DNA from: Oceanospirillales bacterium
GTDB lineage: Bacteria; Pseudomonadota; Gammaproteobacteria; Xanthomonadales; SZUA-36
Reading direction: 5' to 3'
DNA length: 42,338 nt
Assembly (NCBI GenBank): GCA_003233115.1
Contig: QIKV01000174.1
Span: 1-42,338 of the forward strand
In this document: positions 1 through 7,984 of the stretch, in pieces
Layout of the letters: every line of letters begins with the position of its first letter
How positions within the stretch are numbered: the stretch's first letter is position 1
Made by a program: the position numbers and the translations under genes
The notes under the pieces: model-generated
Database searches by the model: none
What the model saw: only the letters and a program-made list of their open reading frames with translations
What the model was told of the DNA's origin: nothing

Positions 1-1208
1 TTGGCGATGGCCATATCCAGATTCTTGCGCGCGGCTATAATATCCGGTGGTGACTGACGGGCGCTTGCCAGACTGAGGACGGCGTAAGGCATGGACAGGC
101 TTGCATCAAGGGCGATGGCTTTTTCGGCGGCCCGTATCGCCAGTTGTTGATGATCGATGCCATCGTTTAACAACCATTCGTTTGAAACTTGTTGCGATGC
201 CGCGAGGCCCTCCCAGGCCTGCGCGAAGTCCGGGTCTAGTTTGGTTGCCTGCTGGAATAACTGATTGGCGACGTCCAGATCCTGTCGGGCGGTAAACAGC
301 CCCCGGGCTTTCAGGTAGAGTTCATAGGCGTCCAGGTTTTGGGTAACGGATTCAACTTTGACCGCTTCCAGGCCGACATGCAGTTCCTGTTTTAGCGCAT
401 TGACAATTGCTCTGGCGATTTCGTCCTGGATGGCAAAGATATCGGTCAGTTCGCGATCAAAGGTATCCGACCACAGGTGGCGGTCGTCATCGGTATTGAT
501 CAACTGCGCCGTGATGCGCACCCGGTTGCCGGATTTGCGCACGCTGCCTTCAACAATATTTCCAACCTTGAGTTGTTTGGCGATCTCGGGAATATTGAGG
601 TCTTTGCCCTTATAGGTGAACGAGGAGGTGCGTGAGGCGACTTTGAGGCCCTCGACGCGTACCAGTACGTTAAGGATTTCCTCGGAAATGCCGTCTGAGA
701 AGAATTCCTGTTCTGGATCTGCACTCATGTTAACGAAGGGCAAAACAGCGATTGAGGGTTCCTGGATATTTGGGGTCAGAGTCAAATTCTCGCTAAGGTC
801 GTGACCCGATTGTGAGTGCTCGGTCTGAGAATTTGACTCTGACCCCAAATATCCGGCAGAGTCGTCGGGGATTTGGGATTGCCAGATGAAATAGCCCAGT
901 GCAATCACCAGTACTGCAATTATACTGCGGTCGAGTTTTCGCCCGGTTTTAGTGGTGATGGACTGACTACGGTCGACGTCTTTTTCCTTTTCGATGCCTT
1001 CCGATGTCATTTCAAACGCCCAGGCCATAATCAGCACGATGGGGAAGCCAATACCCAGCACCAGCATGATGACCTGGAACACCCAACCGGGTGCCTGAAT
1101 GTTATTCAGCACCACATCAGAAAATTGCAGCACCAGCCAGGCAACGATGACATACGCAATGCCAACACGGATCACATTGCGACGTTTTAGCTCATCAAAG
1201 AAGCTCAT
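1..1208 (-). CDS. Paralogue A: membrane-anchored TolB-like/TPR protein, 3' end off window
   Basis: The reading frame is open from the ATG at 1208 to the window edge (402 codons seen), so the C-terminus is missing. The start MSFFDELKRRN matches the other six paralogues. Helices are predicted at about residues 13-36, 43-66 and 94-110. A linker (about 111-150) and a TolB/FlgO-like domain (about 151-265, SIAVLPF to IFAIQDEIA) follow, then the first TPRs. With the basic N-terminus inside, three helices put the TolB-like and TPR part in the periplasm. The linker (residues about 119-149) is encoded by a perfect 28-bp inverted repeat of the ggggtcagag type. The TolB domain is the 'SDGISEEIL...GSVRKSG' subtype shared with B and E. 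The function is unknown; a periplasmic scaffold or sensor role is inference. It is the last gene of the array within the window, and its ATG overlaps the stop of the spacer ORF. Confidence 0.85.
   Translation of the reverse strand, partial: MSFFDELKRRNVIRVGIAYVIVAWLVLQFSDVVLNNIQAPGWVFQVIMLVLGIGFPIVLIMAWAFEMTSEGIEKEKDVDRSQSITTKTGRKLDRSIIAVLVIALGYFIWQSQIPDDSAGYLGSESNSQTEHSQSGHDLSENLTLTPNIQEPSIAVLPFVNMSADPEQEFFSDGISEEILNVLVRVEGLKVASRTSSFTYKGKDLNIPEIAKQLKVGNIVEGSVRKSGNRVRITAQLINTDDDRHLWSDTFDRELTDIFAIQDEIARAIVNALKQELHVGLEAVKVESVTQNLDAYELYLKARGLFTARQDLDVANQLFQQATKLDPDFAQAWEGLAASQQVSNEWLLNDGIDHQQLAIRAAEKAIALDASLSMPYAVLSLASARQSPPDIIAARKNLDMAIA
764..854. repeat. Intragenic 28-bp inverted repeat, ggggtcagag type, in linker of A
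   Basis: Arms at 764-791 and 827-854 are perfect reverse complements around a 35-nt centre. Both contain the core ggggtcagagtcaaattc. The repeat lies wholly within codons about 119-149 of gene A and keeps the frame open. Similar ggggtcagag sequences occur in the linkers of F and G. From memory, motifs of this kind occur as dispersed REP-like repeats in gammaproteobacteria. Confidence 0.85.
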
Positions 1209-1447
1209 AGGAAGCCCCCGTAGGGTGGACATTCATGTCCACCGGGTCGATATCGACTGAACCACCTGCCGACAAACAAAAACGCACCTTCGTGGCAGCC
1301 TTGATTGAACCGCCGTGCAATGAATGCAAATGATCTGCCAATTTCCTGTAATCTGGGCTTTGGCCCGGTGGACATGAATGTCCACCCTACGTTTGCGAAG
1401 CAAGTGTTGGGACCATTACGGCGTGTGAGTTCGGCAAAAGGGCTCAT
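1205..1447 (-). pseudogene. Spacer ORF B/A: broken paralogue start fused to palindromic element
   Basis: An 80-codon ORF begins at ATG 1447-1445, sharing ATGA with the TGA stop of gene B, and ends at TGA 1207-1205, sharing ATGA with the start of gene A. Its first residues, MSPFAELTRRN, are a recognisable copy of the paralogue N-terminus (MSFFAELKRRN). Similarity then stops and the frame runs through the palindromic element. I read it as a truncated paralogue start that may still be translated as a coupling leader. No function is claimed for the peptide. Confidence 0.5.
1220..1390. repeat. Palindromic spacer element 1 (about 171 bp)
   Basis: The ends are 27-bp perfect inverted arms (1220-1246 and 1364-1390) running from gtaggg to accggg. 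Each arm contains the near-perfect palindrome ggtggacattcatgtccacc, so it can also fold alone. The interior is about 117 bp and closely similar to that of the element at 7802-7972 (same subfamily). The left boundary lies next to gggggc, which serves as the likely Shine-Dalgarno sequence of gene A. Confidence 0.9.
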
Positions 1448-3339
1448 TTGCAAACAATCCTTCCATCATCCTTGCGCTGACAGAAATCGGGCCAGCTGAC
1501 CTGGTCCCAGTATTTGGGCAAGTTAAGTAGTTCGAGGAGTTCGCCGAAGCGCGGATGTGGCCGTAGCGGAGCATAAATTGGTGACCAGATGTCTTCGATG
1601 CTGCCAAAGCCCCGTTGTTGATGTCGGGTAATATTTGATTCGAACACAAAGTCGGTGTCATTGGATTGCGCCAATACCATTCTGGCGAAATGGCCATCGG
1701 TCAGATAGGTGCCGCTGGCAGACTCCATCGGGGCGCTGATGGCCAAACGCAGCAGGTCGCGTGCGCGCTCATTGCTGGCATCGTTCAGCAAAGCAATGGT
1801 TGCCGTTCTGACCGGGGTGGACATAACCTCCGGGCTCAATTTTGCGGCCATCGCAGCGGTCGCCACCCTGTCACCGCTGGCCAGTAGCGGAATCATTTTC
1901 CAGTAAGTTCCGAACCAGTAGGTCGGAATCTGATCACGGTTGGTGGCCTTACCCCATTGATCGATCACTTCGATGGCTCGGGCATACTGCCCATCGGCCA
2001 TCAGCGCCCAAACGTAGCCATCCACCAATGGAACCAGCAAAGGATCGATCGAATAGCCCCGTTCGGCCACGGCCAGCGCTTCTGGCAGGCGCCCGACGCT
2101 GGCCAGAAACTCCATGTAGTCTTCCAGCAATTCAGAAGATTGCGGATCAATGGCCAGGGCCTGGTTAAAAATGTGTTCCGCTTCGGTCCACTGCCAGTTA
2201 TCACGATACGCACTGGCCAATGCATCCAGTGCATCAACATTTTTCGAGTCCAGGCTAAGTGCATGTTTAGCTGTGCTGATAATCAGGTCAGGTTGCCTGT
2301 TGTCCTCACCCATCACGGAGTAAGTCAGCGCCATGGCGGCCCAGGCCGGCGCGAATTCCGGGTCGAGCGTTGTCGTTCGTTTGAAAAGCGCCACGGCCTG
2401 CTCAAGGTTTGCTGCACCGCGTTTATGCAACAGGGCACGGCCCTGCAGGTAGCTGTCGTAGGCTTCCATATTGCGGGTCTGGTTGGGCACGGTAACCACA
2501 TCCAAGCCGAGTTCACCGGTCAGTACGCGGGCAATGGAGGTAGCGATTTCTTCCTGTACCGCAAAGATGTTGTCGAGCTTTCGATCGTAGGTTTCCGACC
2601 ACAGGTGGAAGCCGTCATCCACCTTGATGAGCTGTGCCGTAATGCGTACCTGATTGCCCTGCGAACGGATGCTGCCTTCCAGAACATGCGCCACCCCCAG
2701 TTGCTGGCCGATTTTGCGGACATCACCCTGCTCGCCCTTAAAACCGAAAACGGAGGTGCGGGCCGGTACTGACAGGCCGGGTATTTTCACCAGGGCATTG
2801 ATGATTTCCTCGGTGATGCCGTCGGAGAAGTATTCCTTTTCAGGGTCAGAGGACATGTTGACGAAAGGCAGCACGGCGATGGAATTTTCAGGCGTCACTC
2901 CCGCAGAATCCCCCGTCATTCCCGCAGAAGCGGGAATCTGCCCGGGCGGGAACGGGCTTTGTGAGGTTCCCGCTTTCGCGGGAATGACGTCGCTTTCCTG
3001 GAGCCTCGACTCCCAAACAAAATAGGCCAGCGCAAACACCAGCACCACAATAATCCCACGATCCAGCTTATGCCCGGTTTTCTGCCGGATAGACTGCGAG
3101 CGATCTACTTCTGATTCACGTTTAACCCCATCGGGGGTTAGTTCAAAAGCCCAGGCCATGAACAATGAGATGGGCAGGCCAATACCGACCAGCAACATGA
3201 TGGCTTTGAAAACCCACCCGGGCGCCGCGATGTTATTCAGCACCACGTCAGAGATCTGCAATAACAGCCAGGCACCGATCAGGTAGGCAATACCCACGCG
3301 GATCACGTTGCGGCGTTTGAGTTCGTTGAAAAAGCTCAT
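1444..3339 (-). CDS. Paralogue B: membrane-anchored TolB-like/TPR protein
   Basis: 631 aa from the ATG at 3339 (MSFFNELKRRN); an upstream in-frame ATG three codons earlier is less likely because all paralogues start MS(F)xxELKRRN. Helices are at about 14-36, 43-66 and 94-109, a linker at 110-150 and a TolB/FlgO-like domain at about 152-265 (SIAVLPFVNMSSDPEKEYF, GSIRSQGNQVRITAQL, HLWSETYDRKL). TPR-like helical repeats follow to about residue 540, and the C-terminus ends WPDFCQRKDDG. Codons about 118-142 are a REP-type palindrome read in frame (VIPAKAGTSQ...IPASAGMT). The ATG shares ATGA with a 15-codon spacer ORF that couples it to C. The TGA stop shares ATGA with the spacer ORF leading to A. 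It is shorter than most of its siblings. A periplasmic protein-interaction role is inferred. Confidence 0.88.
   Translation of the reverse strand: MSFFNELKRRNVIRVGIAYLIGAWLLLQISDVVLNNIAAPGWVFKAIMLLVGIGLPISLFMAWAFELTPDGVKRESEVDRSQSIRQKTGHKLDRGIIVVLVFALAYFVWESRLQESDVIPAKAGTSQSPFPPGQIPASAGMTGDSAGVTPENSIAVLPFVNMSSDPEKEYFSDGITEEIINALVKIPGLSVPARTSVFGFKGEQGDVRKIGQQLGVAHVLEGSIRSQGNQVRITAQLIKVDDGFHLWSETYDRKLDNIFAVQEEIATSIARVLTGELGLDVVTVPNQTRNMEAYDSYLQGRALLHKRGAANLEQAVALFKRTTTLDPEFAPAWAAMALTYSVMGEDNRQPDLIISTAKHALSLDSKNVDALDALASAYRDNWQWTEAEHIFNQALAIDPQSSELLEDYMEFLASVGRLPEALAVAERGYSIDPLLVPLVDGYVWALMADGQYARAIEVIDQWGKATNRDQIPTYWFGTYWKMIPLLASGDRVATAAMAAKLSPEVMSTPVRTATIALLNDASNERARDLLRLAISAPMESASGTYLTDGHFARMVLAQSNDTDFVFESNITRHQQRGFGSIEDIWSPIYAPLRPHPRFGELLELLNLPKYWDQVSWPDFCQRKDDGRIVCK
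2914..2989. repeat. REP-type palindrome pair inside gene B linker
   Basis: Two hairpin-forming units, cgtcattcccgcagaagcgg at 2914 onward and the opposed unit ending cgcgggaatgacg at 2989, form an inverted pair within the coding sequence. The cgtcattcccgc...gcgggaat pattern resembles widely dispersed intergenic REP-type repeats; the peptide PAKAG/PASAGMT is what such repeats encode when translated. Here the pair keeps the frame and falls between helix 3 and the TolB-like domain. Confidence 0.85.
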
Positions 3340-3383
3340 CGGTAACACCGTAGGGTCTGTTGCTTACCTACGAATCGGATCAT
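3336..3383 (-). other. 15-codon spacer ORF at junction C/B with element-end scar
   Basis: ATG 3383-3381 shares ATGA with the stop of gene C, and TGA 3338-3336 shares ATGA with the start of gene B. Inside it lies cgtagg (3349-3354) and cctacg (3367-3372), an inverted pair equal to the outermost bases of the palindromic spacer elements with almost nothing between. It looks like an internally deleted element or an unfilled site. The coupling geometry is directly visible; translation is inferred. Confidence 0.45.
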
Positions 3384-5650
3384 GATATTTCTTCCCCCGG
3401 CGGCATCGGGATTTCCCCGCTGGCTTCCATGGCTCGTAATTCCTCAAGCTGCCTGGCCATGTCCTTACGCAGGAAATCAATGATGGCCTGAAACTCCGGG
3501 TCATTTTTCAGCGACTCGAAATTCGGATTGAGTTCGGTGTTCAGACGCCAGAGCACCCGCCAGCCGTTATCGACCTGTTTGCGAAGCTCCTCCAGGGCTG
3601 CCTGCTTTTCACCGAGCAGTGCAAGTGCCTGTGCTTTGGCCGTTACTGCCCAGCTTTCGGGCAGTGCATAAGGATCTTCATAAACTGCAATAACGACCTT
3701 GAGCAAGTTTTCTGCCAATGCGTTCTGACCATCCATCTGTAGCAAATGGGCAGTATCAACGGCTTGTAGCAGGTTTCTGTCATCAATATGCGGCGTTGAT
3801 TCGAGCAAATCCGGGCGTGATTGCCTCACCCATTCCAATGCAGCACCCGCCTGGGAATGTTCGGTTGCCCATATGAGCAGGATTCTGAAGGCTATCTCCT
3901 CAGAATACCAACGGTTGGATGTTTTTCCATCCAGGGTCTGCTGGGCCAGTTCTACCGCCGTATCAGTATGGCCCGCATAGATATCCAGTTCTGCCAAACC
4001 TGCAACTGTCAGGGGATTAAAACTCTGGTTTTGTTCGATCCAGGATAACCACTGATAGGCGCGCTGATAGTCCTCGAAATGATAGTCCTCGAAATCACTG
4101 TATGCACGGGCAACAAAGTTAGAAAGGTCCGAATCTTCCGCGTCGACTTCAATGGCCTTGAAAAGCCACCTGGTGGATTGCACTATATCCCCGATGGTCA
4201 TATACACGCCGGAAACGGGGCCAATACCACTCGGGTTGGCAGGGTCGATCTGGCGTATCCTGGCGTATAGTTTCAGGGCCCTGTCTGTTTCACGACGCAA
4301 TTCATAGATTCTGGCCAGGCCGAATAAAACACGGATTGAAACGGGGTCCAGTTCGCGGGCGGATTGGAGGGTTTGCAGTGCGCGTTCTAATTGAGAGGTT
4401 CTGCGCAAGTACTGAGCATGCATTGCCATGATGTCAGCATTGGCCGGTTCCAGTTGGCGTGCTTTTTCAAAGGCTTCATTTACCCCTTCCAATTTGTTCA
4501 TCCACAAAAACTGGGCATAAGCGGCCTGGGTGGTTGCGCTATCTGAATCAAGAGACAGTGCTTTTTGAATGGCTGCTTCCCAGCCGGCTTTGACCTCTTG
4601 CAGCGTCACTGCACCGGTGTTTATTTGTTGATTATAGGTTCTTGCCAACAATGTGTAAGCCTGGGCAAAATCAGGATCCAGTTCTATGGCCTTATTTAGA
4701 TAAGCCTGTGCTTCTCTGAGGTCCTGCCAGTTGCCACGATTGTTCAACTGCCTGGCAATTAAAAAGTTGTCATAGGCCATCAGATTGGCCGTCGGTATTT
4801 TTGCGAGCAATTGTTGTTCCCCGGGGGTCAAGGTTGCTTCAAGGGCGTTGGCAATCGACTGTGCAATTTCTGTCTGGATCGCGAAAATGTTTTCTGTACT
4901 CAATTCGCGGTCGTATGTTTTTGCCCACAGGTGTTCATCAGTGGCTGCATCGATCAATTGGACATTGATCCGAACCGTATTCCCCACCCGTTGCACGCCC
5001 CCTTCCAGAATATTAGCAACGCCCAGTTCTTCACCGATCTGGCGCAGGTTTTTGGTGGTGTCGCGATAGCTCATGACCGAGGTGCGCGAGATGACTTTCA
5101 GTTCTGATATTCTGGAAAGATTGGTCAGTAGCTCATCATGCACGCCATCCGAGAAGAATTCGGCATTTTCCTCGTTTGCGCTGCGGTTACGGAAAGGTAT
5201 AACAGCGATGGATTTTTTGTCTGGATGGCTCTCGACTGAATCATTTGAAGCTACGGTCAGATCGGCCGCTGTTGTTTCCTGAGCTTGCCCTACTCCGTTT
5301 GCGGGGCTGGCGGCAAACTTGTCCCAGGCAAAATACGCAAGGGCCACTGCCATCAAAACAATAATGGTGTAGTTCAGTTTTTGGCCGGTTACATTGGCGA
5401 TAGAATCAGAACGGTCGACCTCTTTTTCCTTTTTCAGACCTTCCGGCGTCATTTCAAACGCCCAGGCAAACACTATCGCAACTGGAAAGCCGAGAATGAG
5501 GAAGAAAGCCAGCATGGAATTTACCCAGCCCGGCAGGTTCAGCGCCGGACTCATCACCTCGCCCGCCTGCATAATCAGCCAGCTGACGATGAGGTAAGCG
5601 GCAGCCACCCTGATGACGTTGCGGCGTTTTAGTTCAGCAAAGAAACTCAT
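3380..5650 (-). CDS. Paralogue C: membrane-anchored TolB-like/TPR protein
   Basis: 756 aa. The ATG at 5650 overlaps the TGA of gene D as ATGA, so no spacer exists between D and C. Helices are at about 14-36, 43-66 and 93-110, a linker runs to about 144, and a TolB/FlgO-like domain spans about 146-262 of the 'SDGVHDELLT...GGVQRVGN...TDEHLWAKTYDREL' subtype (as in D, F, G). Many TPR-like repeats follow (about 285-640), and the C-terminus reads LNPNFESLKNDPEFQAIIDF, a common ending of TolB-TPR proteins. The N-terminal module (VAAAYLIVSWLIMQAGEVMS) is almost the same as in D and E, with a 73-nt stretch identical in DNA to D. No palindrome is visible in its linker. The function is unknown; location in the inner membrane with a periplasmic TPR part is inferred. 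Confidence 0.9.
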   Translation of the reverse strand: MSFFAELKRRNVIRVAAAYLIVSWLIMQAGEVMSPALNLPGWVNSMLAFFLILGFPVAIVFAWAFEMTPEGLKKEKEVDRSDSIANVTGQKLNYTIIVLMAVALAYFAWDKFAASPANGVGQAQETTAADLTVASNDSVESHPDKKSIAVIPFRNRSANEENAEFFSDGVHDELLTNLSRISELKVISRTSVMSYRDTTKNLRQIGEELGVANILEGGVQRVGNTVRINVQLIDAATDEHLWAKTYDRELSTENIFAIQTEIAQSIANALEATLTPGEQQLLAKIPTANLMAYDNFLIARQLNNRGNWQDLREAQAYLNKAIELDPDFAQAYTLLARTYNQQINTGAVTLQEVKAGWEAAIQKALSLDSDSATTQAAYAQFLWMNKLEGVNEAFEKARQLEPANADIMAMHAQYLRRTSQLERALQTLQSARELDPVSIRVLFGLARIYELRRETDRALKLYARIRQIDPANPSGIGPVSGVYMTIGDIVQSTRWLFKAIEVDAEDSDLSNFVARAYSDFEDYHFEDYQRAYQWLSWIEQNQSFNPLTVAGLAELDIYAGHTDTAVELAQQTLDGKTSNRWYSEEIAFRILLIWATEHSQAGAALEWVRQSRPDLLESTPHIDDRNLLQAVDTAHLLQMDGQNALAENLLKVVIAVYEDPYALPESWAVTAKAQALALLGEKQAALEELRKQVDNGWRVLWRLNTELNPNFESLKNDPEFQAIIDFLRKDMARQLEELRAMEASGEIPMPPGEEIS

Positions 5651-7791
5651 GATCCGTCACCTGCTTGCCGCTCGGGTGTGGTTCCCGCAACACCTTGCGG
5701 GCGGATCAGTTCATTGAAACGATCATCGTCACGGAAGAAGTCCCAGCGGGGGTCGAGTGTCAACTTCCAGCGGCTCAGAAAGCTGCCCGGTGTATCGATC
5801 AGGCGTTCAATCTCCGCCAGGGCCTGTTCGCGCTGACCGGTGATGGCTAATAGCCGTGCGTGTATTCCCTGGATTGCACTGCTCGCCAGACCATCACCCA
5901 CGTTCTCAATGGCGGTGATCGCCTGGTCCATTAACGACTGTGCCTCCGACGAGTCGCCCAGTAGCGCTAAAGCCAGTGCCTGGTTGCTCAGTTGGTAGGC
6001 GCGACTCCTCGGTACCGTTATACCAATCGAGTTTTCAGTGGCAATAAACTCGCGCAACACATCGGCCGCTTTTTCTGGCTCCCCGCGCAGGTAATAAATC
6101 TCTCCCAGGGCCCGGCCGCGCCAGCCATGCGAGCTACCACGATAATTCGAGAATTTGATGACCTCGGGGATATCCCAGGCATCTAATGCCTGGTCGAAAT
6201 CCCGTTCGAGCAGTGGTAATGTGGTCGCCAGGCTCACATATGCGAACCCGGCTTCAGGTGTCATTTTATCCAACAGGGCGCGGGCCCTGCTCAGATCCCC
6301 TTTACCATCAATATACATTATAGCCAGATGAGACTTCAGATCCCCTTCATCAGGAAACCGTTGTATGGCTTGCTCTGCGAGCGGGATAGCCTTTTCATAG
6401 TCACGGTTGAACCACAACGTGATCAGGTAGTCAGAAATTGACTGGGTATTGGCTGGATCCAGTTGCAGTGCTTTCTCGAAAGCAACGATCGCAGGGTCAA
6501 ATTCACCGATGCGTCGCAGAGTGATTGCCACCAGGAACATAAAGTGGGCATTTCCGGGTTGTTTTTCGGAAGCCTTTTCAAAGGCCTCCAGCGCTGCCGG
6601 GTAGTCAGCCTTTATCCGATAGAGATATTCTCCGCGTGCTGCCTGGGTCTGTGCGGCGTCCGGGGCTTCGGCCATGGCTCGCTCCAGGGCCTTTGATGTA
6701 GCCTCATATCGTTCATCCGATCTATCGTACCCAATCCAAACCGCCTGCACGTGGGCTTCTACCAGGATGGCCCAAGCCAGGCCAAAGCCGGGATCAATGG
6801 CCACTGCCTTTTCGGCCCATTGTTGGGCGAGCAGATACTTCTCTGCCGTATAAGCGGCCAGGTTGATTGTTGCCTTGGCATGCATGTAGGCTTCATAGGC
6901 CTCAAGGCTTTGGGTGGGTAGCTGCGTCAGCGCTTCTGATTCCGTGTTGGTCAGTTCACCACGGACTGCCGCAACGATCCGACGGGTGATCTCGGTTTGA
7001 ATCTCGAAGATGTTCTCGACCGTCATTTCACGGTCGAAGGTCTCAGCCCACAGGTGCTCGTCGGTGGCCACGTCGATCAACTGTGCATTGATGCGTATGC
7101 GCTTGCCGGCACGTTGCACGCCACCTTCCAGAATAGTGGCCACGCCCAGTTCCCGCGCGATCTCGGGAATCTGCTTGCTGCTGCCGCGATAGCTCATGAC
7201 CGAGGTGCGCGATATGACCTTCAGATTCTCAATCATGGCCAACTGGGTTAATAAATCGTCATGGATGCCGTCCGTGAAGAACAGGTCGTCCGGCAGATTG
7301 CTGCGGTTGGCAAACGGCAAAACAGCAATAGAGTTTTTATCCGGTGTCAGGCTGGTTGGCGTTGCCGCGGAAACGTCGGGACCCGTTTGTGCATCCGAAT
7401 GCTTTTCAACCAATTCAACACCAGTATTTGACGGGACATCATCACTAGTCTGGAAACGCGACTCCCAAACAAAATATACAAGCGCAACGGCAAGCAAGGC
7501 AATGATCGTGTGGTTCAGCTTTTGCCCGGTTACATGGTTGATGGATTGGCTTCGGTCAATGTCCTTTTCTTTTTTGATCCCTTCCGGTGTCATCTCAAAC
7601 GCCCAGGCAAAAAACATTGCCAACGGGAAGCCGAGGATCAGGAAAAACGCGAGCATGGAATTTACCCAGCCCGGCAGGTTCAGCGCCGGACTCATCACCT
7701 CGCCCGCCTGCATAATCAGCCAGCCGACAATGGCATAGGCGGCAGCTACCTTGAAAACATTGCGGCGTTTTAATTCAGCAAAAAAGCTCAT
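5647..7791 (-). CDS. Paralogue D: membrane-anchored TolB-like/TPR protein
   Basis: 714 aa from ATG 7791 (MSFFAELKRRN). An upstream GTG/ATG extension would read through the palindromic element and is rejected. Helices are at about 14-36, 43-66 and 93-110, a linker at 111-152 and a TolB/FlgO-like domain at about 153-268 (DGIHDDLLTQL, GGVQRAGKRIRINAQL, HLWAETFDREM). TPR-like repeats run from about 300 to 640 (for example FEKALQLDPANTQSI). A probable Shine-Dalgarno ggggg stands just outside the palindromic element, 6 nt before the ATG. Its TGA overlaps the ATG of C, the clearest example of the overlap that spacer ORFs imitate at the other junctions. Residues 6-77 are identical to E. The function is unknown. 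Confidence 0.9.
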   Translation of the reverse strand: MSFFAELKRRNVFKVAAAYAIVGWLIMQAGEVMSPALNLPGWVNSMLAFFLILGFPLAMFFAWAFEMTPEGIKKEKDIDRSQSINHVTGQKLNHTIIALLAVALVYFVWESRFQTSDDVPSNTGVELVEKHSDAQTGPDVSAATPTSLTPDKNSIAVLPFANRSNLPDDLFFTDGIHDDLLTQLAMIENLKVISRTSVMSYRGSSKQIPEIARELGVATILEGGVQRAGKRIRINAQLIDVATDEHLWAETFDREMTVENIFEIQTEITRRIVAAVRGELTNTESEALTQLPTQSLEAYEAYMHAKATINLAAYTAEKYLLAQQWAEKAVAIDPGFGLAWAILVEAHVQAVWIGYDRSDERYEATSKALERAMAEAPDAAQTQAARGEYLYRIKADYPAALEAFEKASEKQPGNAHFMFLVAITLRRIGEFDPAIVAFEKALQLDPANTQSISDYLITLWFNRDYEKAIPLAEQAIQRFPDEGDLKSHLAIMYIDGKGDLSRARALLDKMTPEAGFAYVSLATTLPLLERDFDQALDAWDIPEVIKFSNYRGSSHGWRGRALGEIYYLRGEPEKAADVLREFIATENSIGITVPRSRAYQLSNQALALALLGDSSEAQSLMDQAITAIENVGDGLASSAIQGIHARLLAITGQREQALAEIERLIDTPGSFLSRWKLTLDPRWDFFRDDDRFNELIRPQGVAGTTPERQAGDGS

Positions 7792-7984
7792 CGAAGCCCC
7801 CGTAGGGTGGACATTCATGTCCACCGGGTCGGTATTTAAAAAACCACCTATCGGCAAATAAAAATGCACCTTCCTGGCAGCCTTGATTGAACCGCCGTGT
7901 AGTGAATGCAAACGACCTGCCAATTTCCTGTAATTTGGATTCTGGCCCGGTGGACATGAATGTCCACCCTAGGTATCTTGTCAT
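7775..7984 (-). other. Spacer ORF E/D (69 codons) through palindromic element
   Basis: ATG 7984-7982 shares ATGA with the stop of gene E. The frame stays open through the whole palindromic element and ends 17 nt inside gene D in another frame, so a terminating ribosome would be close to the D start. The peptide (GWTFMSTGP...GGHECPPYGGF) resembles that of the B/A spacer because the elements are homologous. It is probably a leader or by-product, not a functional protein. Confidence 0.3.
7802..7972. repeat. Palindromic spacer element 2 (about 171 bp)
   Basis: Terminal arms at 7802-7828 and 7946-7972 are inverted copies (gtagggtggacattcatgtc and its complement; the outermost base of the right arm differs). 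The interior matches the element at 1220-1390 with scattered substitutions (both contain gcagccttgattgaaccgcc), which defines one subfamily. Confidence 0.9.

Noticed and set aside
1957-2772. A 271-codon plus-strand open frame
   Set aside because: It lies antisense to paralogue B, shows no recognisable motif and has the composition of a complement frame; B has clear domain signatures.
7792-7923. Longer start for paralogue D, 44 codons upstream
   Set aside because: The extension reads through the palindromic element; the MSFFAELKRRN start is shared by all paralogues and has its own Shine-Dalgarno.
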